From CALNXN01 sp942490645 (GTDB taxonomy: Bacteria > Pseudomonadota > Alphaproteobacteria > Rhodobacterales > Rhodobacteraceae), in contig CALNXN010000002.1 in assembly GCA_942490645.1 (NCBI GenBank), positions 186,001 to 250,000 on the forward strand: a stretch of 64,000 nt of DNA. The letters run 5' to 3'. Position numbers and translations under genes: made by a program. Positions 1-8,759 of the stretch are shown here, piece after piece (positions within the stretch are counted from its first letter, which is position 1; the number at the start of each line of letters is the position of its first letter). Under the pieces are notes generated by a model that worked only from the letters and a program-made list of their open reading frames with translations, was not told the DNA's origin and made no database searches.

Positions 1-360
1 ACCACCGGTATCCGCGTGCCGTTGTCTGGCCCAAAGTCGCGCCGCGTTGAAAACCGGATCGCAGGTATGGATTGCAACCCGTACCTGGCTATCGCCGCCT
101 CGCTGGCCTGCGGCTACATCGGAATGATGAATGAGTTGCGCCCTGCCAAGCAATTTCGGGGGGACGCCTATGATGGCGATGGCGATATCCCACAGGTATT
201 GGGTCAGGCGCTGGATCTGTTCGAAGGTGCCGATGTTTTGCATGAGGTTCTCGGCTCGGAATTCGCGCGCGTCTACGGCATTGTCAAACGCGCGGAGTAT
301 GAGGAATTCCTGCAGGTGATTTCGCCCTGGGAACGTGAGCATCTGCTGTTGAACGTTTGA
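1..360 (+). CDS. Glutamine synthetase family protein, C-terminal part (partial)
   Basis: The reading frame is open from the first base, so the gene starts outside the window; about 119 C-terminal residues are present. They contain the end of the glutamine synthetase catalytic barrel: an ENRIAGMDCNPYLAIAASLACG stretch split here as ENRIAGMDCNPYLA followed by IAASLACG, which is typical of GS and gamma-glutamylputrescine synthetase (PuuA-like) proteins. It ends with the usual helical tail EFLQVISPWEREHLLLNV. The next gene, 59 bases downstream, is a PuuB-like FAD oxidoreductase, so a role in gamma-glutamylation of an amine is more likely than primary ammonia assimilation. That substrate assignment is inference from context, since the active-site half is missing. 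Confidence 0.85.
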   Translation, partial: TTGIRVPLSGPKSRRVENRIAGMDCNPYLAIAASLACGYIGMMNELRPAKQFRGDAYDGDGDIPQVLGQALDLFEGADVLHEVLGSEFARVYGIVKRAEYEEFLQVISPWEREHLLLNV

Positions 361-419
361 GCATGTTTTGACGTCGGACACGCCTCCGGCGGGCATATTT
401 CTGGAACACTGAAGGAGGC

Positions 420-1734
420 ATGCGCCCTGTGGATCTGCTGACGGCCAATGACACCCCCGGAACCTATCCTGACAGTTGGTATGCGGCGACAACGACGCCT
501 CTGGCCCCGTTTCCTCCCTTGCGCGGCGAGGTGAAGGCCGATGTTTGCGTCGTTGGTGCCGGATACACCGGGTTGTCGGCCGCGCTGCATCTGGCGCAGG
601 CCGGACGTAGCGTCGTTGTTTTGGATGCACAGCGAGTGGGGTTTGGCGCGTCAGGGCGCAATGGCGGGCAGTTGGGCAGTGGTCAGCGTGTGGATCAGAC
701 TGATCTGGAAAAGATGCTGGGGGACGGCCCGGCGCGCGCAACTGTGGGATTTGGCCGAGGACGCCAAGGCCCTGGTAAAGGGATTGATCGCTGAACATGG
801 GATCGATTGCCACCTCAAGCCCGGCGTCGCGCATACCGCGTCGTCGATCACCGATGTGCAAGACTTGCATGCCTATGCGGAGCACTTGAGCGTGCGCTAT
901 GGGTATAATCAGGTCGAGATGCTGGATGCACAGGCTTGCCATGCGCTTTGCCCCTCGCCGGATTACAAAGGCGGCGTTCTGGATATGGGTGCGGCGCACC
1001 TGCATCCGCTGGCCTTTGTGCTTGGTCTAGCAGACGCCGCACGCACGGCTGGCGTTCAGATCCATGAAGGGTCTCGTGTCCACCGTATCGACGAGGGAGC
1101 AACTGTCAGGGTCCACACTGACGCGGGTCGAGTGGTGGCGGATCACGTAGTGCTGGCCTGCAACGGTTATCTGTCATCACTTAACCAGCGGGTCGCGGCG
1201 AGGGTTATGCCGATTAACAATTTCATCGTCGCAACAGAGCCCTTGGGTGCGGACGTGGATAAGGTGCTGACACGAGATGTGGCGGTGGCAGATAGCCGAT
1301 TTGTGGTCAATTATTTTCGTCTGAGCCATGATGGGCGGCTCTTGTTTGGTGGTGGCGAAAGCTATGGCTATCGATTTCCGCGTGATATTGCAGCGACCGT
1401 TCGCAAACCCATGGGTATCGTGTTTCCGCACCTGAGCGACGTCAAAATCGACTACGCATGGGGCGGCACATTGGCCATTACAATGAAACGGTTTCCCTAT
1501 TTGACGCGCTTGGGGGCAAACATGCTGTCGGCCTCGGGGTATTCCGGGCATGGGGTTGGAACGGCCACCCACGCTGGCAAACTGATGGCGGATGCCATTG
1601 TGGGGGACGGCGATGGGTTCGACACGATGGCAACCGTCCCTACTCCGTCATTTCCCGGCGCCGGTGGACTGCGAACGCCTCTGCTTGCACTGGCAATGAC
1701 CTGGTACGCGATGCGCGACAGGCTTGGAGTGTAA
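420..1734 (+). pseudogene. FAD-dependent oxidoreductase (PuuB/DAO family), frameshifted
   Basis: Two overlapping frames together make one normal-length DAO-family flavoenzyme of about 437 residues. The first frame (420-794) holds the N-terminus and the dinucleotide-binding motif VCVVGAGYTGLSAALHLA, then the family's GFGASGRNGGQ. The second frame carries the rest from QLWDLAEDAKALVKGLI to the end, including the C-terminal GYSGHGVGTATHAGKLMADA typical of the family. The switch lies in the GC run at 731-738: removing one base near 738 restores LGDGPARQLWDLAEDAK. Family members oxidise gamma-glutamylputrescine or similar amines. As written the gene is broken; a base-calling or assembly error in the GC run is an equally good explanation. 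It sits 59 bases after the PuuA-like gene. Confidence 0.8.
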
Positions 1735-1814
1735 CGTCGACGTCGCGAAAGTTTCACTTGGCTTGACGCCCTCTTATCTTTACTATTTCGGAAACCTTAC
1801 ATAAGGAAAACGAA

Positions 1815-3002
1815 ATGAACCTTCCCGATATGCATTCTGCCGAACCGATCCCCCAAGCCGCTGTGGAGGATGTAATGAAGCTTTTGCAGTCGGGTGATCT
1901 GTTTAGATACACAGCCACATCCGGCGCTCCTGTATCCCTTTTGGAAGATGAATTCGCGACGATGATGGGCGTCAAATACGCACTTGCTGTGTCTTCCTGT
2001 TCCGCCGCTCTGTTCTTGTCACTCAAAGCGCTAGACCTGCCAGTTGGCGCACGGGTATTGATTCCGGGTTTCACGTTTGCGGCGGTCCCTTCGTCTGTTG
2101 TACATGCGGAATGCGTGCCGGTCCTGTGCGAGGTTGGAGATAATTATCGCATCAATATCAATGACTTTGCGGACAAATTGCCATCGGTCGATGCGGTCAT
2201 CGTCAGCCACATGCGCGGCCACACATCCGACATGGATGCAATCATGGCGCTGTGCGAAGCATCAGACGTCCCCGTTATTGAAGACGCCGCGCACAGTCTC
2301 GGTACGATTTGGAAAGGCCGCAAGATTGGCACGATCGGGCGGGTTGGGTGCTTTTCGTTTCAGTCTTACAAAATGGTCAATGCGGGCGAAGGCGGTATTC
2401 TGATCACCGATGACGTTGACTTGGTCGCGCGCGCAATCATCATGTCGGGCGCTTACGAGCATAACTGGAAGAAACACACGGTTCTGGCCGAGGCATGTGC
2501 GCGCTGGCAAAACAAGCTGCCGCTCTACAATCTGCGACTCAACAACCTGTCGGCGGCGCTGATCCGTCCACAGCTGGCCGAATTGCCGCGGCGCGTACGC
2601 GACGGTCTGCGCAACCATGATCGCGTGGCAAACGCGATCAGTGCCTCACCGTTTATTGACGTACCACCACCGCTTGACGGCGAACAACGCGCACCCGATT
2701 CCATTCAGTTCAACGTGGTAGGATTGAGCGATGCGCAAACGACGGCCTTTGCTACCACGGCCGGGGAAATGGGCGTCAAAGTGCAGGTCTTTGGGCAAAG
2801 CACCGATAACGCGCGTGCGTTCTGGAACTGGCAGTTTCTGGCGGACATCCCGGATTTGCCGCAGACCCGCGCCATGCTGATGAAAGCCTGCGATGTGCGC
2901 CTGCCCGTGCATCTGGATCCCGACGATCTGGATGCGGTGAGTGCTGTTTTGCTGGACGCTGTGTCGCGAGTTACATCACCGCACCAGAAGGCCGTCGCGT
3001 GA
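1815..3002 (+). CDS. DegT/DnrJ/EryC1/StrS family PLP aminotransferase
   Basis: A 395-residue fold type I PLP enzyme of the sugar/cyclitol aminotransferase family. The PLP lysine is K186 in SFQSYKMVNAGEGG, the acidic residue that binds the pyridine nitrogen is in VIEDAAHSLG (about 157), and the N-terminal SSCSAALFLSLKAL (about 61-74) binds the phosphate. An ATG at 1815 follows an AAGGAAA ribosome site. Family members transaminate keto-sugars or inosose-like ketones, but the neighbouring genes are amine-metabolism genes and no sugar-nucleotide genes are nearby, so the substrate is unknown. It lies 80 bases after the broken flavoenzyme, possibly in the same transcript. The convergent phaR ends 54 bases away. 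Confidence 0.85.
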   Translation: MNLPDMHSAEPIPQAAVEDVMKLLQSGDLFRYTATSGAPVSLLEDEFATMMGVKYALAVSSCSAALFLSLKALDLPVGARVLIPGFTFAAVPSSVVHAECVPVLCEVGDNYRININDFADKLPSVDAVIVSHMRGHTSDMDAIMALCEASDVPVIEDAAHSLGTIWKGRKIGTIGRVGCFSFQSYKMVNAGEGGILITDDVDLVARAIIMSGAYEHNWKKHTVLAEACARWQNKLPLYNLRLNNLSAALIRPQLAELPRRVRDGLRNHDRVANAISASPFIDVPPPLDGEQRAPDSIQFNVVGLSDAQTTAFATTAGEMGVKVQVFGQSTDNARAFWNWQFLADIPDLPQTRAMLMKACDVRLPVHLDPDDLDAVSAVLLDAVSRVTSPHQKAVA

Positions 3003-3055
3003 CCTGATCATGGGCTTCGGCAGAAGGCGGTACTTTGTCCACCGGTCAGCGCACA

Positions 3056-3619
3056 TCACTTCAGTTTTGACAGCTTGTCTTGCAATTCGGCGAGTTGTTT
3101 CTTTATGGCGTCCAGATCTTCACCCTCGGGTTCGCTCCCGCTCTCTGGCTCTGGGTTCGGAGACGTCCATCCGCTCGCGCCCGGAATACTTCCTGTCATC
3201 GCCTCCATGAATGCTTTTTGCTGCGCTTGCATCAAATCAAAACCGGGCATTTTGGCCATTGGGTTGATGGCCGACATCTGATCCAGCATCTTGGATTGCC
3301 CGCTGCGCAGCATTTCGAAACTGGCTTGCAGAAACTGAGGGACAACGCTCGCGCCGGGCGTCATATAGCTGCGCACCAGGTCGTTGAGCACATCCACCGG
3401 CAAAACGCTTTCACCACGGCTTTCGTGTTCGGCAATGATCTGCAGCAAATATTGCCGCGTCAGGTCATCACCAGACTTCAGATCGACAATCTGAACCTCA
3501 CGGCCCTCGCGGATAAAACCGGCAATATCTTCCAGAGTAACGTAGTCACTGGTCTCGGTGTTATAGAGCCTGCGGCTCGCGTAACGTTTGATCAGCAATG
3601 GTTTTTGTTTCTCGGTCAC
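3056..3619 (-). CDS. phaR: Polyhydroxyalkanoate synthesis repressor PhaR
   Basis: A 187-residue PhaR. The N-terminal DNA-binding domain (about 1-65) is recognisable from LLIKRYASRRLYNTETSDYV and the following TLEDIAGFIREGREVQIVD. The central PHB accumulation regulatory domain contains DLTRQYLLQIIAEHE. The tail is acidic and then coiled (DLDAIKKQLAELQDKLSKLK). I chose the GTG at 3619 because it is preceded by a GAGGAG ribosome site and opens on the conserved N-terminus; the open frame upstream to 3856 has no family resemblance. PhaR binds PHB granules and, when PHB is absent, represses phaP and itself. Its probable operator lies in the phaP promoter at 4843-4891. Confidence 0.95.
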   Translation of the reverse strand: MTEKQKPLLIKRYASRRLYNTETSDYVTLEDIAGFIREGREVQIVDLKSGDDLTRQYLLQIIAEHESRGESVLPVDVLNDLVRSYMTPGASVVPQFLQASFEMLRSGQSKMLDQMSAINPMAKMPGFDLMQAQQKAFMEAMTGSIPGASGWTSPNPEPESGSEPEGEDLDAIKKQLAELQDKLSKLK

Positions 3620-3858
3620 GTCGTGATCTCCTCGATGCCGCGTGCTGCGTTGCAGCTTAGGCGCAGCACAAGCAAAAAGAAAGAGGCACTGTCTTGGCAC
3701 AGCATCAACCGATTTGTGCATGGCGATCGAACCCGCGCGGAAGTGTATGAAAACCACGCTATGCTCGCATCCCCGCTGTACCGGAAACCAAAGCGCAATG
3801 ATGCGCAGCTTAGGCCCTCGGCACCGAAGTTTGGGCAGCGTGAGCTTCAAACACATAA

Positions 3859-3874
3859 CATACGCCAGCGTATG
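3859..3874. promoter_or_regulatory. Perfect palindrome CATACG-CCAG-CGTATG upstream of phaR
   Basis: Six-base arms separated by CCAG, a perfect inverted repeat. It could be a regulator binding site for the phaR promoter or a small hairpin. It does not match the TGC-rich motif expected for PhaR itself, so the binding protein, if any, is unknown. Confidence 0.3.
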
Positions 3875-4255
3875 CTGTGGAGATGCCGGAGCCTCAAGTT
3901 GTTACATCGCTCAGGAGGCCCCTACGCAGGAATGAACGGTAGCAAAACATTGGCCCACTGAAATCGTGAGGTGTTGGCCCTAAGCTCAAATGAAAAGCTA
4001 TAGTTCGATGGTTGAACGCAGTGAACCTACGGCGATGCCTGATCACAGAATAAACTAGACCAGATCAGCAAGTTTGCCTGAATGAGTGCCGGATCTGGAT
4101 CTAGCAGCCATTGGTCGAAAAAGGGAAGGATGGCATGTGCTGCGGGTTTAGGGGGGGACTGCGGTCCGATTGCTATTGATGCGCGCCCCGAGGCCCAGTT
4201 CATGTTGGGCGCAGGCTGCGATTTCTTTTCGCAACTGGCCGGACGTCGGCATAGC

Positions 4256-4292
4256 AAAAAATAGTAAGGCGGGCCTTCATAGAAGACCCGCC
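4256..4292 (-). terminator. Probable terminator of the phasin mRNA
   Basis: On the minus strand, about 50 bases after the phaP stop, GGCGGGTCTTC pairs with GAAGGCCCGCC across a short loop (4268-4292), and a run of six T follows eight bases later (4256-4261). The gap between stem and T-run is longer than ideal, hence the moderate confidence. Confidence 0.5.
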
Positions 4293-4344
4293 GAAGTCAT
4301 CGCGCCGTTTCAGGGAGGAATGCGGCACGAATTCTTTAGAACGC

Positions 4345-4788
4345 TTATTTTGCGGCTGCTTTTTTCACAGCGGCAGATGCGTCTGTTGTGGCTTTTTTGA
4401 CAGCGGCTGTTGCGTCTTCGCTGATGTCTTTGCCTGCGGCCATCATCAGTTCAACGGTTTCCATCTGTGCTTTTTTCGCGATTTCGGCGAAGGCGGCCAT
4501 GTGCTCTGCTGCAACTTCAGCTGTGGCAGACGCGAAATCTGTCATCGCTTTTGCATAGTCGGCTGGCTCTGCTTTGGCTTTGGAAATTTCGGCCATCTTT
4601 GCGATGGTGTCTTGTGTCCATTTGGTCGAGATCGCTGTGGATTTCTCTGCCGCTTTCAGGGCAACCGAGCTCAGCTTTTCGTTCAGCGTTGCTGTTGTTT
4701 TGAAAGCATCTTCCATTGCGGCCGTGTCAACCGGGAATGCGCCCATAACGTCTTTCATCATGGCGGTCATGTCAGGTGTCTTTGTCAT
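4345..4788 (-). CDS. phaP: Phasin (PHB granule-associated protein)
   Basis: A 147-residue, alanine- and lysine-rich, almost wholly helical protein that coats PHB granules and controls their size and number. The central part (SSVALKAAEKSTAISTKWTQ, then DTIAKMAEISKAKAEPADYA) is the amphipathic phasin_2-type domain; the C-terminus is a low-complexity AAVKKATTDASAAVKKAAAK tail like those of histone-H1-like or phasin tails. The ATG at 4788 has an AAAGGAA ribosome site. It lies between phaC and phaR but has its own promoter (4843-4871), overlapped by TGC-rich palindromes that fit PhaR control. Confidence 0.92.
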   Translation of the reverse strand: MTKTPDMTAMMKDVMGAFPVDTAAMEDAFKTTATLNEKLSSVALKAAEKSTAISTKWTQDTIAKMAEISKAKAEPADYAKAMTDFASATAEVAAEHMAAFAEIAKKAQMETVELMMAAGKDISEDATAAVKKATTDASAAVKKAAAK

Positions 4789-4842
4789 TTCTCAGTTCCT
4801 TTCGTCGCTTCCGGGACCATCCCGCTTTCTGCGTCTGACAAA

Positions 4843-4891
4843 GATATACATGCTGCAGTGCGGCATTTCAAGTCTTTTTTCTGCACCGCAG
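4843..4891 (-). promoter_or_regulatory. phaP promoter with candidate PhaR operator
   Basis: On the minus strand a TTGAAA -35 box (4866-4871) and a TATATC -10 box (4843-4848) are 17 bases apart, about 55 bases before the phaP start. Two TGC-rich dyads overlap it: CTGC-N3-GCAG at 4881-4891, just upstream of the -35 box, and the CTGCAG-containing segment at about 4851-4865 in the spacer. Rhodobacter PhaR is described as binding CTGC-N3-GCAG type sites, so binding here would block RNA polymerase. Confidence 0.65.
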
Positions 4892-4928
4892 CATAAAACC
4901 GTCGATCAAGGAACAAAGATCAATGATT

Positions 4929-6734
4929 TCAAGAGATTGCCTTGCCCACGACATAGGTTCCAGGTGCGTCGCATAGAACAGTATGTGTAGAATCACCCGG
5001 AATACGTGCGGGAACCTGCTTGCCTGAACGTTTCTTCAGCCATGTTTCCCAGCGCGGCCACCATGATCCTTCGGTGAAATCCGCCCCTTCCAGCCAGTCT
5101 TTATAGTCGAGCGTCAGATCGGGATTAGTGTAATGCCCATATTTGTTTTTGGTGGGGGGGTTCACGATGCCCGCAATATGGCCCGATTGGGTCATGATGA
5201 ACGTCTTATCCTTGGACCCCATCTGCTGAATGCCGCGATAGCTGTCTTTCCACGCCGCAATGTGGTCCGTTTCGCACGCGATCGCACAGATCGGCACGTC
5301 GACCTCGTCCAGCACCAAATGGTGCCCCAGCAAATCGAACCCGCCGTCCGCCAACTTGTTCTGTTGACACAAACCGCGCAGGTATTGCTTGGCCATTTTT
5401 CCGGGAAGGTTCGCGCCATCACCATTCCAGTACAGCAAATCAAAGGCTGGCGGGGTCTCCCCCATCATGTAGCTCTTGATCGCTGGGGTATAGATCAGGT
5501 CGTTGGAGCGCAGGAACGAGAATGTGCGCGCCATGATCAGAGATGGCAGCATCCCTTTGGCGTCAATCTCCGCTTCGATTCCGTCGATAAAGTCATTCGT
5601 CAGGAAAGGTGCGAACTCCCCCTGATCAGAGAAATCTGTGAGCGCAGTAAAGAAAGTGGCCGATTTGATCGACTTGTCACCACGCTGTTTGAGCAAAGAC
5701 AACGTCATGCTGAGAGTGGTGCCCGCAATGCAATATCCCACCGCATTGACTTGCTTTTCACCGGTGATCTCTTTGACTTCGCGGATTGCCGTCAGATAGC
5801 CCTGCTCGACATAATCCTCCATCCCAATGTCATTGTAAGTCGGATCCGGATTGATCCATGACACCATGAACAACGTGTACCCCTGATCCGTCACCCATTT
5901 CACAAGGCTATTCTGTTCCTTGAGATCAAGAATGTAGTATTTATTAATCCACGGCGGGAAGATGATCAGTGGCGTTTTGTGCACCGTTTCGGTGGTCGGC
6001 TCATATTGAATCAACTCCATCATCCGGTTGCGATAGATTACCTTGCCCGGTGTGGTGGCGATGTTGCGGCCCAACTCGAACGCCTTTTCATCGGCAAGTT
6101 TAACGACCAATTCGCCGCGATTGGCCTCCAGATCCGAAATCAGGTTCTCCAGCCCCTGCACGAGGCTGTGGCCTTCTGTTTCAATCGCGCGCTCCAGCGC
6201 ATCGGGGTTCGTGGCCAGAAAATTCGTCGGTGACATCATATCTATGATCTGCCGCGAGAAGTAGGACAGCCGGTTTTTCTCCTCGGGGTCCATATCGCTC
6301 ACCTCATCGACGGCCGTTTTGATGGCGTCGGCATTGATAAGGTACTGCTGCTTGATGAAGTTGAAATAGGGGTGTGTGTCCCAAAGCGGATTGGCGAACC
6401 GGCGGTCTTTTGGTCCGGGATTTTCCGGCGCGGCAATCTTGCCTTTGGTCAACACGTGCTGGGCTTCAACGAAATGCTTCATCGTTTCGGACCAATACTT
6501 CATCTGATGCTCAAGCACTTTGGCGGGATTATTTACAGCTTCGGCCCAATAAGCTTGTGCGGCTTTGCCGAACAGCTCGTGATTCGGCGCATCAAGTGCG
6601 GCATTGTGGGTCGTCCGATTGGTCATCACACGCTGCAAACGCTCCGAAAGTTCCTCTACTTTCTTGAGATTTTCGGTCATTCGCTCCAAAGATTCTGCCG
6701 ATGGGGCCGACACATCAGTTGTTTTTGTTGTCAT
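4929..6734 (-). CDS. phaC: Class I poly(3-hydroxyalkanoate) polymerase PhaC
   Basis: Polymerises (R)-3-hydroxyacyl-CoA into PHB on the granule surface. A 601-residue protein, the normal class I length, with an N-terminal PhaC_N domain (from about residue 95) and an alpha/beta-hydrolase catalytic domain. The nucleophile is the cysteine of the lipase-like box VGYCIAGTT (about residue 335), with the catalytic aspartate in ACETDHIAAW and histidine in QSGHIAGIVNPP. I chose the ATG at 6734 with AGGTGGG ten bases upstream; a GTG at 6749 would add five residues. It is transcribed away from phaZ, with phaP next, the standard Rhodobacterales arrangement. TGC-rich sequence at about 6758-6770 upstream may be another PhaR site. 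Confidence 0.97.
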   Translation of the reverse strand: MTTKTTDVSAPSAESLERMTENLKKVEELSERLQRVMTNRTTHNAALDAPNHELFGKAAQAYWAEAVNNPAKVLEHQMKYWSETMKHFVEAQHVLTKGKIAAPENPGPKDRRFANPLWDTHPYFNFIKQQYLINADAIKTAVDEVSDMDPEEKNRLSYFSRQIIDMMSPTNFLATNPDALERAIETEGHSLVQGLENLISDLEANRGELVVKLADEKAFELGRNIATTPGKVIYRNRMMELIQYEPTTETVHKTPLIIFPPWINKYYILDLKEQNSLVKWVTDQGYTLFMVSWINPDPTYNDIGMEDYVEQGYLTAIREVKEITGEKQVNAVGYCIAGTTLSMTLSLLKQRGDKSIKSATFFTALTDFSDQGEFAPFLTNDFIDGIEAEIDAKGMLPSLIMARTFSFLRSNDLIYTPAIKSYMMGETPPAFDLLYWNGDGANLPGKMAKQYLRGLCQQNKLADGGFDLLGHHLVLDEVDVPICAIACETDHIAAWKDSYRGIQQMGSKDKTFIMTQSGHIAGIVNPPTKNKYGHYTNPDLTLDYKDWLEGADFTEGSWWPRWETWLKKRSGKQVPARIPGDSTHTVLCDAPGTYVVGKAIS

Positions 6735-6843
6735 CTTAAGTTTTCCCACCTATGTTTGCACTTGCAGCATTAGTCGTTAGCTTCAGGGGGCGAGACGACC
6801 AGTTGTGACCCGGCGTACCCGGATTGGAACCAGGAGAACCCCC

Positions 6844-8130
6844 ATGCGCTATATGGCGACATACGACCTAATGGAAACAATACGCAACACGAACCAATGG
6901 ATGGGCGCCTCTGCCCTCGCATTGGCATCTTATCCCGCTTTTTCCATGATTCCCAACCCTTCAATGGCGTGGTTGCGCGCTTGGGGCGAAGTCACCGAAC
7001 GCACATTTCAGCGTATGGTGGTCAAGCCGGATTGGAACATTCCCTCGTTTGTCGGATCCAATGGGCAAGACCGTATCGTAGTGGCGGAGACGGTCGTAGA
7101 ACGCGCGTTCGGGGATTTGCTGCATTTCCGTGTACAGGGCCGGACGGTGCCAAAGCGCAAGGTTCTGCTCGTGGCTCCGATGTCGGGCCACTATGCGACG
7201 TTGCTGCGATCCACTGTGATCAGCCTGCTGCCAGATTGCGATGTATACATTACGGACTGGCACAATGCCCGCGACATTCCCGTAAGTGCCGGCAAATTCG
7301 ATGTTGAGGATTACACCCTCTACCTCGTGGATTTCATGCGCGAACTTGGTCCCGACACACACGTGATTGCTGTCTGCCAGCCTGCGCCCCTGGCACTGGC
7401 CGCGACGGCCTATCTCGCCGAAGAGGACCCCAAGGCGCAGCCAAGCTCGCTGACATTGATTGGTGGTCCGATCGACCCAAGTGCCGCTCCGACGGAAGTG
7501 ACCGATTTCGGCCACTCCGTCACAATGGGCCAATTGGAAGAGTCGATGATCCAGCGCGTTGGCTTCAAATATTCCGGCGTCGGGCGCATGGTGTATCCCG
7601 GACTTTTGCAACTGAGTTCTTTTATTTCGATGAACGCTGAAACCCACTTCAATGCGTTCCGCGACCAAATCGCACGTGTTGCCAATGGCGAAGGCGCCGA
7701 TCACGACAAGCACAACAAGTTCTATGATGAATACTTGGCTGTGATGGACATGACTGCTGAGTTTTATCTTTCCACCGTAGACCGCATCTTCAAGAAGGGC
7801 GAAATTGCGAGCAACAGCTTCGTCGTGGCTGGCAAAAAGGTCGACATTGGCAAGATCACCACAGTCGCGGTCAAAACTGTCGAAGGCACCAAAGATGACA
7901 TTTCGGCTCCCGGCCAATGTGTCGCCGCCCTTGCCCTGTGCACGGGCCTGCCTGACGACAAAAAGGCAAGCCACCTTGAAGAGGGTGCGGGCCACTATGG
8001 TATCTTTGCCGGGAAAAGCTGGCGCAACAACATCCGTCCACTTGTGCTTGATTTCATCGACGACAACGAAAAAGCAACGCCTCCGGGCTTTCGCAAAACC
8101 AAATCCGCCAACAAGAACGCTGCCGCCTGA
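6844..8130 (+). CDS. phaZ: Intracellular PHB depolymerase PhaZ
   Basis: A 428-residue intracellular depolymerase that hydrolyses native PHB granules to 3-hydroxybutyrate. It starts with the conserved MRYMATYDLMETIRNTNQW. The mid-protein VLLVAPMSGHYATLLRSTV and the YITDWHNARDIP segment are hallmarks of the family, and the nucleophile is the cysteine in HVIAVCQPAPLALAA. The C-terminal HYGIFAGKSWRNNIRP contains the catalytic histidine. The ATG at 6844 is preceded by AGGAGAA; the open frame extends to 6805 without family similarity. It is divergent from phaC across about 110 bases, so synthesis and breakdown share a regulatory region. A DUF6151 gene follows two bases after its stop. Confidence 0.96.
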   Translation: MRYMATYDLMETIRNTNQWMGASALALASYPAFSMIPNPSMAWLRAWGEVTERTFQRMVVKPDWNIPSFVGSNGQDRIVVAETVVERAFGDLLHFRVQGRTVPKRKVLLVAPMSGHYATLLRSTVISLLPDCDVYITDWHNARDIPVSAGKFDVEDYTLYLVDFMRELGPDTHVIAVCQPAPLALAATAYLAEEDPKAQPSSLTLIGGPIDPSAAPTEVTDFGHSVTMGQLEESMIQRVGFKYSGVGRMVYPGLLQLSSFISMNAETHFNAFRDQIARVANGEGADHDKHNKFYDEYLAVMDMTAEFYLSTVDRIFKKGEIASNSFVVAGKKVDIGKITTVAVKTVEGTKDDISAPGQCVAALALCTGLPDDKKASHLEEGAGHYGIFAGKSWRNNIRPLVLDFIDDNEKATPPGFRKTKSANKNAAA

Positions 8131-8132
8131 CA

Positions 8133-8717
8133 GTGGCCGGAGTGGAACAGGATCTGGCATTTTCCTGTACCTGCGGCACTCTGACTGGCACGATGCTTGA
8201 GACTGGGCCCTCAACAGGCGTGCGGCTGGATTGCTTTTGCTCTTCCTGCCGTGCGGCTGAAGTATACACTCAGAATCCGGACCCGAGCCCTGCTGGTGTC
8301 GCGCTTTTTCAGACGACTCCAGACCGGGTACGTTTTGACACAGGGTTAGACAATCTTGCTGCGTTCGAAATCAGCAAGAGCGGACCGCTGCGATGGTATG
8401 CCAAGTGTTGCGGCGCGACGCTGTTCAACACGCTACGGACCCAAAAAATCGCTTTTGCTGCACTCCGGGTCGACCGTTTGGAAGACCCCAAAAGCCTTGG
8501 GTCTGTGCGTGCGCGCGCCTTCGTGCGTCAAACAAATGGAACAACCAAGCACGAAAATGCGCGATTGATCTATTGGAACCTGCTTCAATCGGCCGGCCCG
8601 CGCCTGATCAACGGCAGATGGCGCATCACTCCGTTTTTTGATCCGGAAACCCGCCAACCCGTGCGCGATGTTCACCGGTTGACCAAGGCAGAACGCTCAG
8701 CCTTGCCTCTGCGTTAA
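8133..8717 (+). CDS. DUF6151 family (GFA-like, cysteine-rich) protein
   Basis: About 194 residues from the GTG at 8133; another GTG at 8142 is possible. The protein resembles the Mss4-like/GFA zinc fold: cysteines in FSCTCGTLTG and LDCFCSSCRAA near the N-terminus and in AKCCGATLFNT in the middle fit zinc binding. I recognise it as the DUF6151 group, whose function is not known. It begins two bases after the phaZ stop, so it is probably expressed with phaZ; whether it has any part in PHB metabolism cannot be told. Confidence 0.7.
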   Translation: MAGVEQDLAFSCTCGTLTGTMLETGPSTGVRLDCFCSSCRAAEVYTQNPDPSPAGVALFQTTPDRVRFDTGLDNLAAFEISKSGPLRWYAKCCGATLFNTLRTQKIAFAALRVDRLEDPKSLGSVRARAFVRQTNGTTKHENARLIYWNLLQSAGPRLINGRWRITPFFDPETRQPVRDVHRLTKAERSALPLR

Positions 8718-8759
8718 TGTATCAGCGCAAAGCCACAAGCCTTTTTGCGAAGGCCAGTA

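Larger units (their letters stand above)
3620..4344. other. Gene-poor stretch between phaR and phaP
   Basis: About 725 bases without a convincing gene; the open frames here are short and lack both family resemblance and good ribosome sites. It holds the upstream region of phaR, a palindrome CATACG-CCAG-CGTATG at 3859-3874 about 240 bases upstream of the phaR start, and the presumed phaP terminator at 4256-4292. The rest shows nothing I can name. Confidence 0.6.

Noticed and set aside
3620..3856. N-terminal extension of phaR
   Set aside because: No family similarity and no ribosome site; the GTG at 3619 has both.
6961..8214. 417-residue minus frame opposite phaZ
   Set aside because: Shadow of phaZ: the plus frame is a clear family member, and the minus frame has no motif.
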